DNA of 64,000 nt from Alphaproteobacteria bacterium (GTDB lineage Bacteria > Pseudomonadota > Alphaproteobacteria > UBA8366). The position numbers and the translations under genes were made by a program. The notes beneath the pieces were generated by a model. That model did not search any database and was not told the DNA's origin. It was given only the letters and a program-made list of their open reading frames with translations. Where the stretch lies: positions 49,766-113,765 of the forward strand of contig JAJFJD010000016.1 in assembly GCA_021774335.1 (NCBI GenBank), given 5' to 3'. This document shows positions 10,067 to 19,604 of the stretch, piece by piece (within the stretch, counting starts at the first letter, position 1; every line of letters starts with the position of its first letter).

Positions 10067-11241
10067 GTCGACGCTTCCTTCGTACCAAACACCCGCTCAT
10101 GTTCCCGTTTGGCATAGCGGTCGGTCATGCCGGCGATGTAATCGGCCGCGACACGGGCAGTCTCCCGGCTTCCCGATGCCGCCGCGGAAACGGACCATTC
10201 GTCCGGCAGCGAGGCCGGATCTTCAACGAAGCGGCAGAACAAATCCTTCACGATTTTCCGCGCTTTGTCTGTCTCCCGTAAGACGTCAGGATGGCGATAC
10301 ATATTCCCAAACAAGAACTTCTTTATGGCGCGGTCCTTTTGAACCATTGCGGACGAGAAGGCAACGACCGGCTGATCCAGGGCGCGAATGTCGGCGGCCG
10401 ATCCTGGAGATGCCGCGGTCAACCGTGCCCGTGTCTCCTCCAGCACGTCGATGACCATGGTGTCGATCATGCTCCGCACCGCCTCGTGGCTTAATCGATG
10501 GCGTTCGAGTCGCGGATAACGCTGCCGCACCCGTTCAATCGCATCCGCCATATGCGGAACGGCTGAGAGTTCATCTATGGTGAATACCTCGGCCCGCAGT
10601 CCGTCATCAACGTCGTGATTGTCATAGGCGATATCGTCGGCAATTGCGGCGACTTGTGCCTCGGGACCGGCGAAACTCTCCAACTCCAGGTCCTGAACCT
10701 CGGTATAGCCCGCGATCGTTTCCGGCAACGGCGCGCCGTCGGAATACGGCCCCACAAGCGGCCCGTTATGTTTTACCAGTCCCTCCAGCGTTTCCCAGGT
10801 CAGGTTCAGGCCGTCGAATGCCGCATAGCGCTGCTCCAGGCGGACGACAATGCGCAGCGTCTGGTCGTTGTGGTCGAATCCGCCAAATGGCTGCATGACC
10901 TCGTCGAGCGCTTCTTCCCCGGCATGACCGAACGGCGGATGGCCGAAATCATGGGCCAGCGCCAATGTTTCGGCCAAATCCTGGTTCAAACCAAGGTTCA
11001 GCGCCAAGCCTCGGGCGATCTGTGCCACTTCGAGGCTATGGGTCAGCCGGGTGCGAAAATGGTCGCCGCCGGGCGAGACAAAGACCTGGGTCTTGTGCAT
11101 AAGCCGGCGCAAGGCAGTGGAATGAACAATCCGATCGCGGTCGCGCTGAAAACACGTCCGTGTGGGGCTATCGGGCTCTGCCAGAAGCCGTCCGCGGCTC
11201 GCCTTTGGATCGCTAGCATACGGCGCTAAATCAGAAGGCAT
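10063..11241 (-). CDS. dgt: dGTPase-like dNTP triphosphohydrolase
   Basis: An HD-domain enzyme that hydrolyses dNTPs to deoxynucleoside and triphosphate. The metal site is visible as [17 protein letters not shown] and [20 protein letters not shown] (H...HD, with the later D in [12 protein letters not shown]). [20 protein letters not shown] is the family N-terminal block. The ATG at 11241 ([12 protein letters not shown]) is preferred over an upstream frame extension to 11283, because family members start close to this sequence. The 392-aa length fits the short Dgt-like type. It heads the minus-strand block and its stop overlaps argS by 4 bp. Confidence 0.93.
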   Translation of the reverse strand: MPSDLAPYASDPKASRGRLLAEPDSPTRTCFQRDRDRIVHSTALRRLMHKTQVFVSPGGDHFRTRLTHSLEVAQIARGLALNLGLNQDLAETLALAHDFGHPPFGHAGEEALDEVMQPFGGFDHNDQTLRIVVRLEQRYAAFDGLNLTWETLEGLVKHNGPLVGPYSDGAPLPETIAGYTEVQDLELESFAGPEAQVAAIADDIAYDNHDVDDGLRAEVFTIDELSAVPHMADAIERVRQRYPRLERHRLSHEAVRSMIDTMVIDVLEETRARLTAASPGSAADIRALDQPVVAFSSAMVQKDRAIKKFLFGNMYRHPDVLRETDKARKIVKDLFCRFVEDPASLPDEWSVSAAASGSRETARVAADYIAGMTDRYAKREHERVFGTKEAST

Positions 11242-11313
11242 GCCGGAAAGTATCGGCGGCCCCGCCGGAAGGCAATGCCTCAAAATTCGAGGGGGCCTGA
11301 ATGACGAATGGGA

Positions 11314-11341
11314 TTGACAAATCCTGAGGAAACCCTATCTA
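11314..11341 (+). promoter_or_regulatory. Putative sigma70-type promoter of erpA
   Basis: A consensus -35 TTGACA (11314-11319) is followed by a 16-bp spacer and TATCTA (11336-11341). The erpA start codon is 42 bp downstream of the -10. It lies in the 142-bp divergent region between dgt and erpA. Confidence 0.6.
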
Positions 11342-11383
11342 AACCCCTAGAAAACAGACATTCTGTATTTTTCGGAGCAACCA

Positions 11384-11746
11384 ATGAGCGACGCCTTCGC
11401 CAGCATGGAAGCTAAGCCTGACCGGGCTTTTTCGGTCAGCGACAGCGCGGTTCAGCGAATCAACACTCTGCTGGAGGGCGAGGCGAACGGTACCATGCTA
11501 CGCGTCACGGTCTCGGGCGGTGGTTGTTCCGGCTACCAATATGGCTTTGGCTTCGATAGCGATACCACCGCTGACGACCACCTTTTCGAGAAAAGTGGGA
11601 TTACGGTGGTGGTCGACGACGTTTCCCTCGACCTGCTGGCCGGGTCGGAACTCGATTTCGTCGAAGACCTGATCGGCGCCGCCTTCCAGGTCAAGAATCC
11701 GAACGCCACATCTTCCTGCGGCTGCGGTGCGTCCTTCGCCGTCTGA
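11384..11746 (+). CDS. erpA: Iron-sulfur cluster insertion protein, A-type (ErpA)
   Basis: An A-type carrier that passes Fe-S clusters to apoproteins. The 120 aa show the conserved core LRVTVSGGGCSGYQYGFGFD and the C-terminal NATSSCGCGASF, giving the three conserved ligand cysteines (C-x~64-C-G-C). The first 17 residues are variable. It has its own strong promoter and is divergent from dgt. In many alphaproteobacteria xth follows directly, but here a halogenase gene is between them. Confidence 0.93.
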   Translation: MSDAFASMEAKPDRAFSVSDSAVQRINTLLEGEANGTMLRVTVSGGGCSGYQYGFGFDSDTTADDHLFEKSGITVVVDDVSLDLLAGSELDFVEDLIGAAFQVKNPNATSSCGCGASFAV

Positions 11747-11869
11747 TTTTTGCGCCAGCCCGGTCACGCCGCCTCCCCTCTATTAATTTCGCTATAGGCA
11801 TGTCATCCCGCATCGTTTCCGGTATTGTTCCCGAAAATAGGCGGGGCAAACAGGGATGACGGCCTTCCG

Positions 11870-13540
11870 ATGACGGAACCAATTCGGCGTATCACGATCG
11901 TTGGCGGCGGCACCGCGGGCTGGATGTCGGCAGCCTACCTGATGATTCATCTCAACCGGCGCAGCATCGACCAACAAGTCGATGTGACGCTCATCGAATC
12001 GCCGAACGTACCGACCGTCGGCGTCGGCGAAGCGACCGTCCCGGCGATGATGCATTGGCTGAAATATATCGGGATCGAAGAAGCCGACTTCATGAAGCGC
12101 TGCAACGCGTCCTTCAAGCTCGGCGTCCGCTTCGTCAACTGGGACAAAGACCCGAAGACCGGCGCGCGGCGGAGCTACCTGAACCCGTTCGACGGAATCG
12201 GCGATGATATTTGGGGCTTCAACCCGGCCTATCATTTCCATCGCTTCGCCCCGGACGCGGACCGCACACAGTTCGGCGACTACCAATCACCGATGCACGA
12301 CCTGATCAATAACTTCCGGGGGCCGAAGACGCTCGGCGCCGATGGCTATGACCGCAAGGTGAACTACGCCTATCACCTGGACGCCGGTCGGTTCGCGGGC
12401 TTCCTCAAGGAAATCGCCGTCGCCTGCGGCGTGGAGCATGTGCTGGACGACGTCGATGACGTGGAACTGGACGAACAAGGCTATGTTTCGGCCCTGCAGC
12501 TCCGGGAACACGGTCGTCACGAAGTGGAACTGGTGATCGACTGCACCGGATTCAAAGGTCTCATCCTCCAGCAAAAGCTCGGCGTTAAATTCGAGAGCTA
12601 CGACAAATATCTCCTGAACAACCGCGCGCTGGCCGTGCAGTTGCCGCATCAGGATCCGACCAAGCTGGAACCGGTCACCACCAGCACCGCGCTCGGTGCC
12701 GGGTGGTCCTGGCGGGTTCCGCTCTATTCGCGGCTCGGGACCGGCTACGTTTTTTCAGACAATTTCCGAACCGATCAGGAAGCCATGGACGAGTTCCTTG
12801 CCTTCCTTGGCCCTCAAGGAAAGGATGCCGAGCCACGGGCAATCGGCATGCGGGTTGGCCGCACCGAAAAGGTCTGGGAGAAGAACTGCATCGCCATCGG
12901 CCTGTCGAGCGGCTTCATCGAGCCGCTCGAATCCACCGCCATCTTCATGGTCGACATGGCGTTGCAATGGCTGACCAACTATTTCCCGGACAAGAGCTTC
13001 AATCCGATGGTTCAGAAGCGCTTCAACGACCGCATGCGCGACCTGAACTACGAAATCCGCGATTTCATTGTGCTGCATTACTGCACGGCCAACCGGATGG
13101 ACACGCCCTACTGGAAAGCCGCGCGGCACGAGTTGCAGATTCCCGACGCGGTGCAGGAGGACCTGGAGATATTCCGCCACGTTCTGCCGCGCTCGGAGGA
13201 AATGGAACGCGGGCATTTGTTCAGCTATCTGACGTATCTCATCGTGCTGTTCGGAAAGGGCTTTTTCGACGATATCGAATTTCCCGCCGAGCGCCTTGTG
13301 TCTCGCCGCGATTGGAAGGAATACCAGCGCTACCTGCGCGACGTGAAATCCCACTTGCTCCAGACACTACCGGATCACTACACGCTGCTGAACGATATCC
13401 GCAGCCGGGCGCAGGATGCATCGCCCGAGCTACCGTCGACACCCCTTCCCGACGCGGCAACCATCGCCGCCGGCGCAGACCCGCTATCGCCGATCATCAC
13501 GTTCAAGGATGACGATTTGTCGAGCGGCAACATCCTCTAG
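11870..13540 (+). CDS. Tryptophan halogenase family flavoprotein
   Basis: A 556-aa flavin-dependent halogenase-family protein. The N-terminal FAD-binding motif is IVGGGTAGWMSAAYL. The WxWxIP motif, which blocks monooxygenase activity in this family, is present as GWSWRVP. The Lys that forms the chloramine intermediate (Lys79 in PrnA and RebH) aligns with K83 in ASFKLGVRFVNW. The conserved acidic motif is SSGFIEPLESTAIF. The active-site set therefore looks intact. The substrate is unknown. ATG 11870 is chosen because it precedes the FAD motif at the usual distance; a TTG at 11825 is the only in-frame upstream alternative. It lies 23 bp upstream of xth. Confidence 0.88.
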   Translation: MTEPIRRITIVGGGTAGWMSAAYLMIHLNRRSIDQQVDVTLIESPNVPTVGVGEATVPAMMHWLKYIGIEEADFMKRCNASFKLGVRFVNWDKDPKTGARRSYLNPFDGIGDDIWGFNPAYHFHRFAPDADRTQFGDYQSPMHDLINNFRGPKTLGADGYDRKVNYAYHLDAGRFAGFLKEIAVACGVEHVLDDVDDVELDEQGYVSALQLREHGRHEVELVIDCTGFKGLILQQKLGVKFESYDKYLLNNRALAVQLPHQDPTKLEPVTTSTALGAGWSWRVPLYSRLGTGYVFSDNFRTDQEAMDEFLAFLGPQGKDAEPRAIGMRVGRTEKVWEKNCIAIGLSSGFIEPLESTAIFMVDMALQWLTNYFPDKSFNPMVQKRFNDRMRDLNYEIRDFIVLHYCTANRMDTPYWKAARHELQIPDAVQEDLEIFRHVLPRSEEMERGHLFSYLTYLIVLFGKGFFDDIEFPAERLVSRRDWKEYQRYLRDVKSHLLQTLPDHYTLLNDIRSRAQDASPELPSTPLPDAATIAAGADPLSPIITFKDDDLSSGNIL

Positions 13541-13563
13541 CCAAACAGGACGGCCAACACGCG

Positions 13564-14337
13564 ATGAAGATCGCCACTTTCAACGTCAACTCCATCAAAG
13601 CGCGCCTGCCGCGCGTTCTCGAATGGCTGGAAGAGAGCAAGCCGGACGTCGCCTTGCTGCAGGAAATCAAGACGCAGACGGCGGATTTCCCGGAGCTCGA
13701 ATTCAAGGCGCTGGACTACAACGTCGCGGCCTATGGTCAGAAGAGCTACAACGGCGTCGCGATCCTATCGCGCCATTCGATTGACGACATCAGAACGGGG
13801 CTACCCGGCGATCCCGAGGACGAGCAGGCCCGTTACATCGAGGCGACGATCAAAGGCGTCCGTGTCGGTGGGATCTACCTGCCCAACGGCAATCCGGTCG
13901 ACACCGACAAGTTTCCCTACAAGCTGGCTTGGATGGACCGGCTGACCGCGCATGTCCGTGACACTCTGCTGCCGACGGAAATGCCCATCGTTCTCGGCGG
14001 CGACTACAACTGCTGCCCGACCGATCGCGACGTTTACGACCCCGAAGGGTTCGCGAGTGACGCGCTCTGCCGGCCGGAAACGCGCCAGCGGTTCCGCGAA
14101 TTGATGAATCTGGGCCTGACCGAAGCCTGGCGCGCGCTGCACAGCGAAATCGCCTATTCCTACTGGGATTACCAGGCCGGCCGATGGAACCGTGACGAAG
14201 GTGTCCGGATCGATCACCTATTGCTCTCGCCGCAAGCTTCCGATCGCCTCGTCGCCTGCGAAATCGAGCGCGGCCCCCGCGGCAAGGAAAAGGCATCGGA
14301 CCATACGCCGGTCTATGTGGAATTGAGCGACGACTAG
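13564..14337 (+). CDS. xth: Exodeoxyribonuclease III (AP endonuclease)
   Basis: A Mg-dependent class II AP endonuclease and 3' exonuclease for base excision repair. The 257 aa carry the family blocks: KIATFNVNSIKARLPR at the N-terminus, the metal-binding Glu in VALLQEIKT, GGDYNCCPTDRDVYDPE, RIDHLLLSP and the C-terminal catalytic KASDHTPVYVEL. The length is typical. It is probably transcribed together with the halogenase. Confidence 0.96.
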   Translation: MKIATFNVNSIKARLPRVLEWLEESKPDVALLQEIKTQTADFPELEFKALDYNVAAYGQKSYNGVAILSRHSIDDIRTGLPGDPEDEQARYIEATIKGVRVGGIYLPNGNPVDTDKFPYKLAWMDRLTAHVRDTLLPTEMPIVLGGDYNCCPTDRDVYDPEGFASDALCRPETRQRFRELMNLGLTEAWRALHSEIAYSYWDYQAGRWNRDEGVRIDHLLLSPQASDRLVACEIERGPRGKEKASDHTPVYVELSDD

Positions 14338-14475
14338 CCCGGCCAACCGGCGTCGAACGTCCGACCCCGTTTATCCAGTCTCGATACAATATTCGCCGCA
14401 GATACAGGTGATTAACCCCATTGAAAGTCTGGCAGCGCCGCCGCCCATCCCACATACTTGAGTAGGAAGTGGATG

Positions 14476-17160
14476 ATGGATACGCGCGCTCAGCCTGCCC
14501 CTCAACGATTCGGCACGATGTATGACGTCGTGCGCCATTGGGCCGATAAAAACCCGAATTGTCCTGCATTGCTCCGGCATGGCTCGGCATCGCTCAGCTA
14601 TGCCGATCTGCTAGAATCGATCGACGCTATGGGGGCGATGCTGAATGGCTGGGGTTTCGGCCGGAACGACCGTATTGCGATCGTCCATCCCGGCGGCCGG
14701 GATATGGCCGCGGCCATATTGGGCATTTGGAGCTATGCGACACCGGTTCCCCTAAACCCCGAAAGCACGCTGGGCGAGTTCGCCATTCAATTGCGCGACA
14801 TGCGGGTCAAGGCGATCGCAATCGTGACGGATATGGATACGGCGGCACGGCGCGCGGCAGCCGACCTGGATCTGCCTATTCTCGATTTGCAAGCCGATGA
14901 CAACGGCGGCATGAAACTCACCGCAACCACACAGACTGAAGCCCCATCCGCGAGAAATGCCGGCCCAGTACAGGCGGACGACATCGTCGCTGTTCTCGCG
15001 ACATCCGGCACCACGTCGCATAGCAAAATCGTCCCAATCCGGCACCGGCAACTTATTGCCCGCAATGCGCTCGCGGCGCGGGATTTGGGACTAACCATCG
15101 ATGATCGCAGCCTCAACATGCTGCGCCTGTACCACAGCGGCGGCCTCGGCCAGGGCATCTCCACGCCTCTGATTGCCGGCAGCAGTGTCGCCGTGCTAAC
15201 CGATTTCAGCATCGACGGCATTTTCGAAGCGTTGGATAAGGAACAGGTGACATGGTGCGCCGCCTCCTACGCGGTCTACCACGCTATCCATCCTCATCTA
15301 GAAACCTACCGCCCGACAATCGAGAGGATCGCATCGCGTTTACGGTTCATGCGGTCGGGAACCGGTCCGCTGAATGCCACGGTCGCCGAAAAAGTCGAAG
15401 GCGCCTTCGGCGTTCCAATCGTGGTGACCTACGGCACCTCCGAAGCAGGGTCCTCGACCAACGATCCCCCCGATCGGCCGCGACCTGATCGAAGCAGTGT
15501 CGGGAAGCGGGCGCATGACGGCGTCGATATCCTCGACGAGACTGGGACGCCGCTTCCGCAAGGTGCGACCGGTGAAATCGCGGTTCGCGGTCCCACCGTG
15601 TTCGATGGCTACGAGAATGACGACGCGGCGAACCGTATCGCTTTCATCGGAGAGTGGTTCCGGACCGGCGACCTGGGATATTTCGATGACGACGGCTATC
15701 TGTTCATCACCGGTCGGATCAAAGAAATGATCAACCGCGGCGGGCAGAACATCACCCCGGTCGAGATCGATGACGCCCTTCTCGCCCACCCCGACATCAT
15801 CGCCGCATCGTCCTTTCCAATCCCGCACGCGACACTGGGCGAGGACGTTGCCGCCGCTGTCGTGACCCGAGACGGCGCATCCCTCGACCAAGGCGCGCTA
15901 TCCCAATTCCTGCGCGGCCGTCTGGCCGATTACAAAGTGCCGCGCCAACTGATTTTCACGGAGGAAATTCCAAAAGGACCGACCGGAAAGGTCCAGCGGC
16001 ATAAACTGGCCGATGCCTTCGCCGCAGCACCCGGCGTAGCGGCGGACGCCAAGACCTCACCGAACCGCAAACCCACCGCTGTGGAACGGCAGCTACAGAC
16101 TCTCTGGGCGGCCGCGCTTGGACGTGATCACGTGGGTCTAGACGACGACTTCTTCCAATTGGGTGGCGATTCATTACAAGCTGTGGAGCTTTTCCTGCGA
16201 ATCGAAAAGACGCTCGGCCATCCTTTGCCCCGGTCGGTGCTCTTCGAAGCCGGGACTGTCGCGGCGATGGCGAAACACATAGAAGCCTCCTCATCCACCG
16301 GCTGCGTCGTGCCAATTCAACCCAACGGCCGCCGGCCGCCCCTGTTCTGCATTCACGACATCAACGGACAGGTTTTGAATTTTCGGGCGCTGGCTCAGTA
16401 TCTTGACGACGACCAACCGATCTATGGCGTTCAATCAGCTGGATTGGACCACACCGAGCCGCCGTTGGTGCGGATCGAGGACATGGCGGCGCGCTACATC
16501 ACCGAGATACGTCAGGTCCAACCGTCCGGTCCGTACTATGTGGGCGGATATTCGATGGGTGGTTGGATTGCCTATGAAATTGCGCAGCAACTCCGGCAGA
16601 TGGGGCAGCCGGTCGCGCTTCTGGCATTGTTCGATACGAACCCACGGCAAGGACGTGGCCGCGCCACACTCTCCGGCTGGCTGGAACATCACCGTAATCG
16701 CCTGTCCGAGTTGAAGACTGCCGATATTGGGCCGTACCTCACACAGCGCCTTCGCAATATGGGCACCATGGCGGCGACTAAGGCCCGCGGGCACCTGTTT
16801 TCGACGGCGTGGCGAATGGCCGAAAACCGAGGAAAAGCGATCCCATCGATGCTGCATCGCACGATCGAGGCGAACCTCATGGCGGCCCGGTCGTACCATC
16901 CCCGCCCGTATTACGGAGACGCTGTCCTGTTCAAGGCAGCGCCGTACGCCTGGATGCCGAAAGACGCCCATGAAGGGTGGCGTGTCCTAATCGATGGCGA
17001 CCTCGAAATCCGTTCGGTCCCCGGCAATCATGACAACTTTCTGGAGGAACCGCATGTCCGGGACACCGCCGCAGCACTTTCAGATTGCCTGATAACCCGA
17101 CAGAAAGGACCGGCTAACCCTCAACCGGTTGACCGAAAACCTCTTCATACCGTGCCTTGA
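14476..17160 (+). CDS. Single-module adenylation-carrier-thioesterase synthetase
   Basis: An 894-aa NRPS-like enzyme with no condensation domain. An acyl-adenylating domain (about residues 15-530) shows ATSGTTSHSKIVPI, TYGTSEAGSS, WFRTGDLGYFDDDGYLFITG and the catalytic-lysine loop PKGPTGKVQ. A carrier domain (about 545-615) has the phosphopantetheine Ser566 in LGGDSLQ. A type I thioesterase (about 620-890) has nucleophile Ser693 in GGYSMGG and a likely His in PGNHDNF. It would activate a carboxylic acid, tether it and release it by hydrolysis or condensation. The product is unknown. AGGAAG (14464-14469) sits 6 nt before ATG 14476 and 3 nt before ATG 14473, so 14476 is preferred. The 3' end overlaps the convergent dehydrogenase by 47 bp. 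Confidence 0.85.
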   Translation: MDTRAQPAPQRFGTMYDVVRHWADKNPNCPALLRHGSASLSYADLLESIDAMGAMLNGWGFGRNDRIAIVHPGGRDMAAAILGIWSYATPVPLNPESTLGEFAIQLRDMRVKAIAIVTDMDTAARRAAADLDLPILDLQADDNGGMKLTATTQTEAPSARNAGPVQADDIVAVLATSGTTSHSKIVPIRHRQLIARNALAARDLGLTIDDRSLNMLRLYHSGGLGQGISTPLIAGSSVAVLTDFSIDGIFEALDKEQVTWCAASYAVYHAIHPHLETYRPTIERIASRLRFMRSGTGPLNATVAEKVEGAFGVPIVVTYGTSEAGSSTNDPPDRPRPDRSSVGKRAHDGVDILDETGTPLPQGATGEIAVRGPTVFDGYENDDAANRIAFIGEWFRTGDLGYFDDDGYLFITGRIKEMINRGGQNITPVEIDDALLAHPDIIAASSFPIPHATLGEDVAAAVVTRDGASLDQGALSQFLRGRLADYKVPRQLIFTEEIPKGPTGKVQRHKLADAFAAAPGVAADAKTSPNRKPTAVERQLQTLWAAALGRDHVGLDDDFFQLGGDSLQAVELFLRIEKTLGHPLPRSVLFEAGTVAAMAKHIEASSSTGCVVPIQPNGRRPPLFCIHDINGQVLNFRALAQYLDDDQPIYGVQSAGLDHTEPPLVRIEDMAARYITEIRQVQPSGPYYVGGYSMGGWIAYEIAQQLRQMGQPVALLALFDTNPRQGRGRATLSGWLEHHRNRLSELKTADIGPYLTQRLRNMGTMAATKARGHLFSTAWRMAENRGKAIPSMLHRTIEANLMAARSYHPRPYYGDAVLFKAAPYAWMPKDAHEGWRVLIDGDLEIRSVPGNHDNFLEEPHVRDTAAALSDCLITRQKGPANPQPVDRKPLHTVP

Positions 17161-18184
17161 ACTGATCCCATGCTTCGGGATTGATCAGACGCGGCGGTCG
17201 CTCTCCGCGCAGCGTGCTGACAACCTGCGCGGCATTCCACGCTGCCATGTTCTCGCGCGATTCAAAGGTCACGCCGGCCGTATGGTAGGTCGCGATCACG
17301 TTCTCCAAGGCAAGCAACCGGTGATCCATGGGCGGCGGCTCCACATCCCAGACGTCGAGCCCTGCCCCGGCAATGCCGTTTGCCTCCAAGGTATCGGCAA
17401 GCGCATCCTCGTTGATGATCCCGCCGCGGGCGCAATTCACGATGAACGCACCCGGTTTCATCAGGCCAAGCTCGCGTGCACTGACCAGGTCCTTGGTTTC
17501 CGCATTGTAGGGACAATGCACGCTGACGAAGTCCGACCGGGCCATCAGCTCATCGAGCGAGACCGCCTCCGCGCCGCGTTCCTCGAAATCCGCCGCCTCG
17601 ATATAGGGGTCTGACGCGATCACCTGCATATCGAGACCCTTGCCGCAGATACGCGCGACACGCCGCCCCGTATTGCCGAGGCCGATAACACCGATGGTCT
17701 TTCCTTCGGCGTTCCAGCCCTTGAAGACCTCGCGGTCGATACCGCGCTCGCGGCGCAGCGACCGGTCGGTCTCGACCATTTTTTTGGTCAGCGCCAATAC
17801 CATGCCGACCGCGTGTTCGGCGACGGCTTCGGCATTCGCACCGGTCTGATTGACGACCAAAACGCCAGCGTCCGTACAAGCCTGCACATCGATCGGGTCG
17901 TATCCGGCGCCCGAGGTCGAGACAACGAGCAGCTTGGGGCATCGCGCGAGCAAATCCGCTGCAACTTTGTACTGATCCGGCACTTCATCCCGCGCACTGG
18001 TGATGCAATAGGCGTGACACGTCTCCATGATCGCCCAATTCGCGTCTTCCGGAGCCTGGAACTCAAGGCGGTGCATGGCTACTTCGGATTCGGATTCCAG
18101 GAAATCCGCGACATTCGGCGTCTTCTTGTCGTCGAACCAACAGACGCGATGAGCGTTGTCGATTGAGGATTTGTTGTCGGACAT
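17114..18184 (-). CDS. D-isomer-specific 2-hydroxyacid dehydrogenase
   Basis: An NAD(P)-dependent dehydrogenase of the SerA/D-lactate family, 356 aa from the chosen ATG. The Rossmann motif is TIGVIGLGNTGRRVA. Catalytic residues fit Arg in NCARGGIINEDAL, Glu in WDVEPP and His in ATYHTAGVT. The ATG at 18184 (MSDNKSSIDNAHRVCWF) is chosen because the longer open frame upstream has no family similarity and runs through the promoter region. The substrate is unknown. It is transcribed divergently from the CoA-transferase and may act with it on a hydroxy-acid pathway. Confidence 0.85.
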   Translation of the reverse strand: MSDNKSSIDNAHRVCWFDDKKTPNVADFLESESEVAMHRLEFQAPEDANWAIMETCHAYCITSARDEVPDQYKVAADLLARCPKLLVVSTSGAGYDPIDVQACTDAGVLVVNQTGANAEAVAEHAVGMVLALTKKMVETDRSLRRERGIDREVFKGWNAEGKTIGVIGLGNTGRRVARICGKGLDMQVIASDPYIEAADFEERGAEAVSLDELMARSDFVSVHCPYNAETKDLVSARELGLMKPGAFIVNCARGGIINEDALADTLEANGIAGAGLDVWDVEPPPMDHRLLALENVIATYHTAGVTFESRENMAAWNAAQVVSTLRGERPPRLINPEAWDQFKARYEEVFGQPVEG

Positions 18185-18412
18185 TCTTGTTCGTTCTCCC
18201 GGTGGTCGGCAGGCGGTATCGATTGTTTCGAATGGCTTCGAACGCTGAGGCCTCATGAGCGGATCGGAGGCCCGCCCGGCTGCCCAATGGTATGCGGGCC
18301 CAACACCGCAATGCAAATCTTGCCGCGAAATTCCGTCATTCCGAAAATGGGTTAAACTTCCCTCGCGCCGACTGCGCATCATCGTCCGGCCAAACAAAAA
18401 GGGAAGAAACTC

Positions 18413-19597
18413 ATGGACGCAAAGCCCCTCGATGGCATTCGGGTGCTCGACCTCACGCAAATCTATCAGGGCCCCTACTCGACATTCCTGATGGCGATGG
18501 CCGGCGCGGAGATCGTAAAGGTAGAGCCCCATGGCGGCGAACGGATGCGCCAGGGTGTGGGAGACAAGACCTCCCTCGCCTTCGCAACGCTGAATTCCAA
18601 CAAGAAAAGCCTGACGCTCGACCTCAAGCACCCCCGGGGTAAAGAGATATTAAAATCGATGGCCAAGGAAGCCGACGTGCTGGTCGAGAATTTCGCCGCC
18701 GGCACCATGGACCGGCTGGGCCTCGGTTATGAAGTGATGCGGGAGATCAATCCCCGCCTGATCTATGCATCCGGGACCGGCTACGGCCTCACAGGGCCCG
18801 ACCGGGATATGCTGGCCATGGACCACACGATCCAGGCTGCGGCGGGCCTGATGAGCATCACCGGAGAGGCCGGTGGCCCGCCGGCGCGCGCCGGCGGCAC
18901 ACCGTGCGACATCATGGGCGGGATCCATCTCTATGCGGGCGTGTTGCAAGCGTTGCTCGGCCGACAGGCAACGGGCAAGGGCACGCTGGTCGAAACGGCG
19001 ATGGTCGAAACGATGTATTTCACGCTGACCAGCGATCTCGCAGCCTATCACCGCACCGGGGAACTGCCGCAGCGCCGGGGCGACAAATCGGCGGCAAATA
19101 CGGCACCCTACAGCCGGTTCCGCTGCAAGGACGGCTGGATTGCTCTGATCTGTGTCAGCGATGCGCAATGGGATCGTATCCTTCACGTCATCGGCCGCGA
19201 CGACCTGATCGGCAATCCCGACTATGGCGATCGGGAGAAGCGCCACGCCCGCGAGAGCGAGGTCAACGACATGATCAACGCGTGGTGCCATGACCTGCCC
19301 CAGGACGAGGCCTATGCGGTCATGCGCAAGAACCGGGTTCCGGTCGCGCCGGTCCGCACACTGGCGGATGTCCGCGCCGACCCGCATATGCACGAGCGTG
19401 GCATGTTGAAATGGGCCCAGCATCCGGATATGGGCGAGATCGTCCTGCCCGCGGCCCCGATCCGGCTCTCGGCCTACCCTAAGGAGGAAGTGACCTTCTT
19501 TCCCGAAATTGGCGCCAACAAGGCTGACGTTTTACGCGATTGGCTCGGCCTGAGTGACGCCGACATTGAAGATCTCACGGACAGCAAGATCATTTGA
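18413..19597 (+). CDS. Family III CoA-transferase (CaiB/BaiF)
   Basis: A 394-aa CoA-transferase that moves CoA between carboxylic acids through aspartyl-CoA thioester chemistry. The N-terminus MDAKPLDGIRVLDLTQ, VKVEPHGGERMRQG, the block TLDLKHPRGKEIL and ADVLVENFAAGTMDRLGL are family hallmarks. Asp166 in GGTPCDIMGGIH corresponds to the nucleophile of formyl-CoA transferase. A good ribosome-binding site (AGGGAAG) precedes the ATG by 6 bp. The acyl substrate is unknown. Confidence 0.9.
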   Translation: MDAKPLDGIRVLDLTQIYQGPYSTFLMAMAGAEIVKVEPHGGERMRQGVGDKTSLAFATLNSNKKSLTLDLKHPRGKEILKSMAKEADVLVENFAAGTMDRLGLGYEVMREINPRLIYASGTGYGLTGPDRDMLAMDHTIQAAAGLMSITGEAGGPPARAGGTPCDIMGGIHLYAGVLQALLGRQATGKGTLVETAMVETMYFTLTSDLAAYHRTGELPQRRGDKSAANTAPYSRFRCKDGWIALICVSDAQWDRILHVIGRDDLIGNPDYGDREKRHARESEVNDMINAWCHDLPQDEAYAVMRKNRVPVAPVRTLADVRADPHMHERGMLKWAQHPDMGEIVLPAAPIRLSAYPKEEVTFFPEIGANKADVLRDWLGLSDADIEDLTDSKII

Positions 19598-19604
19598 TCG
19601 GGTT

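Noticed and set aside
18185..18631. N-terminal extension of the dehydrogenase
   Set aside because: It runs over the CoA-transferase start and promoter region and lacks similarity to the family.
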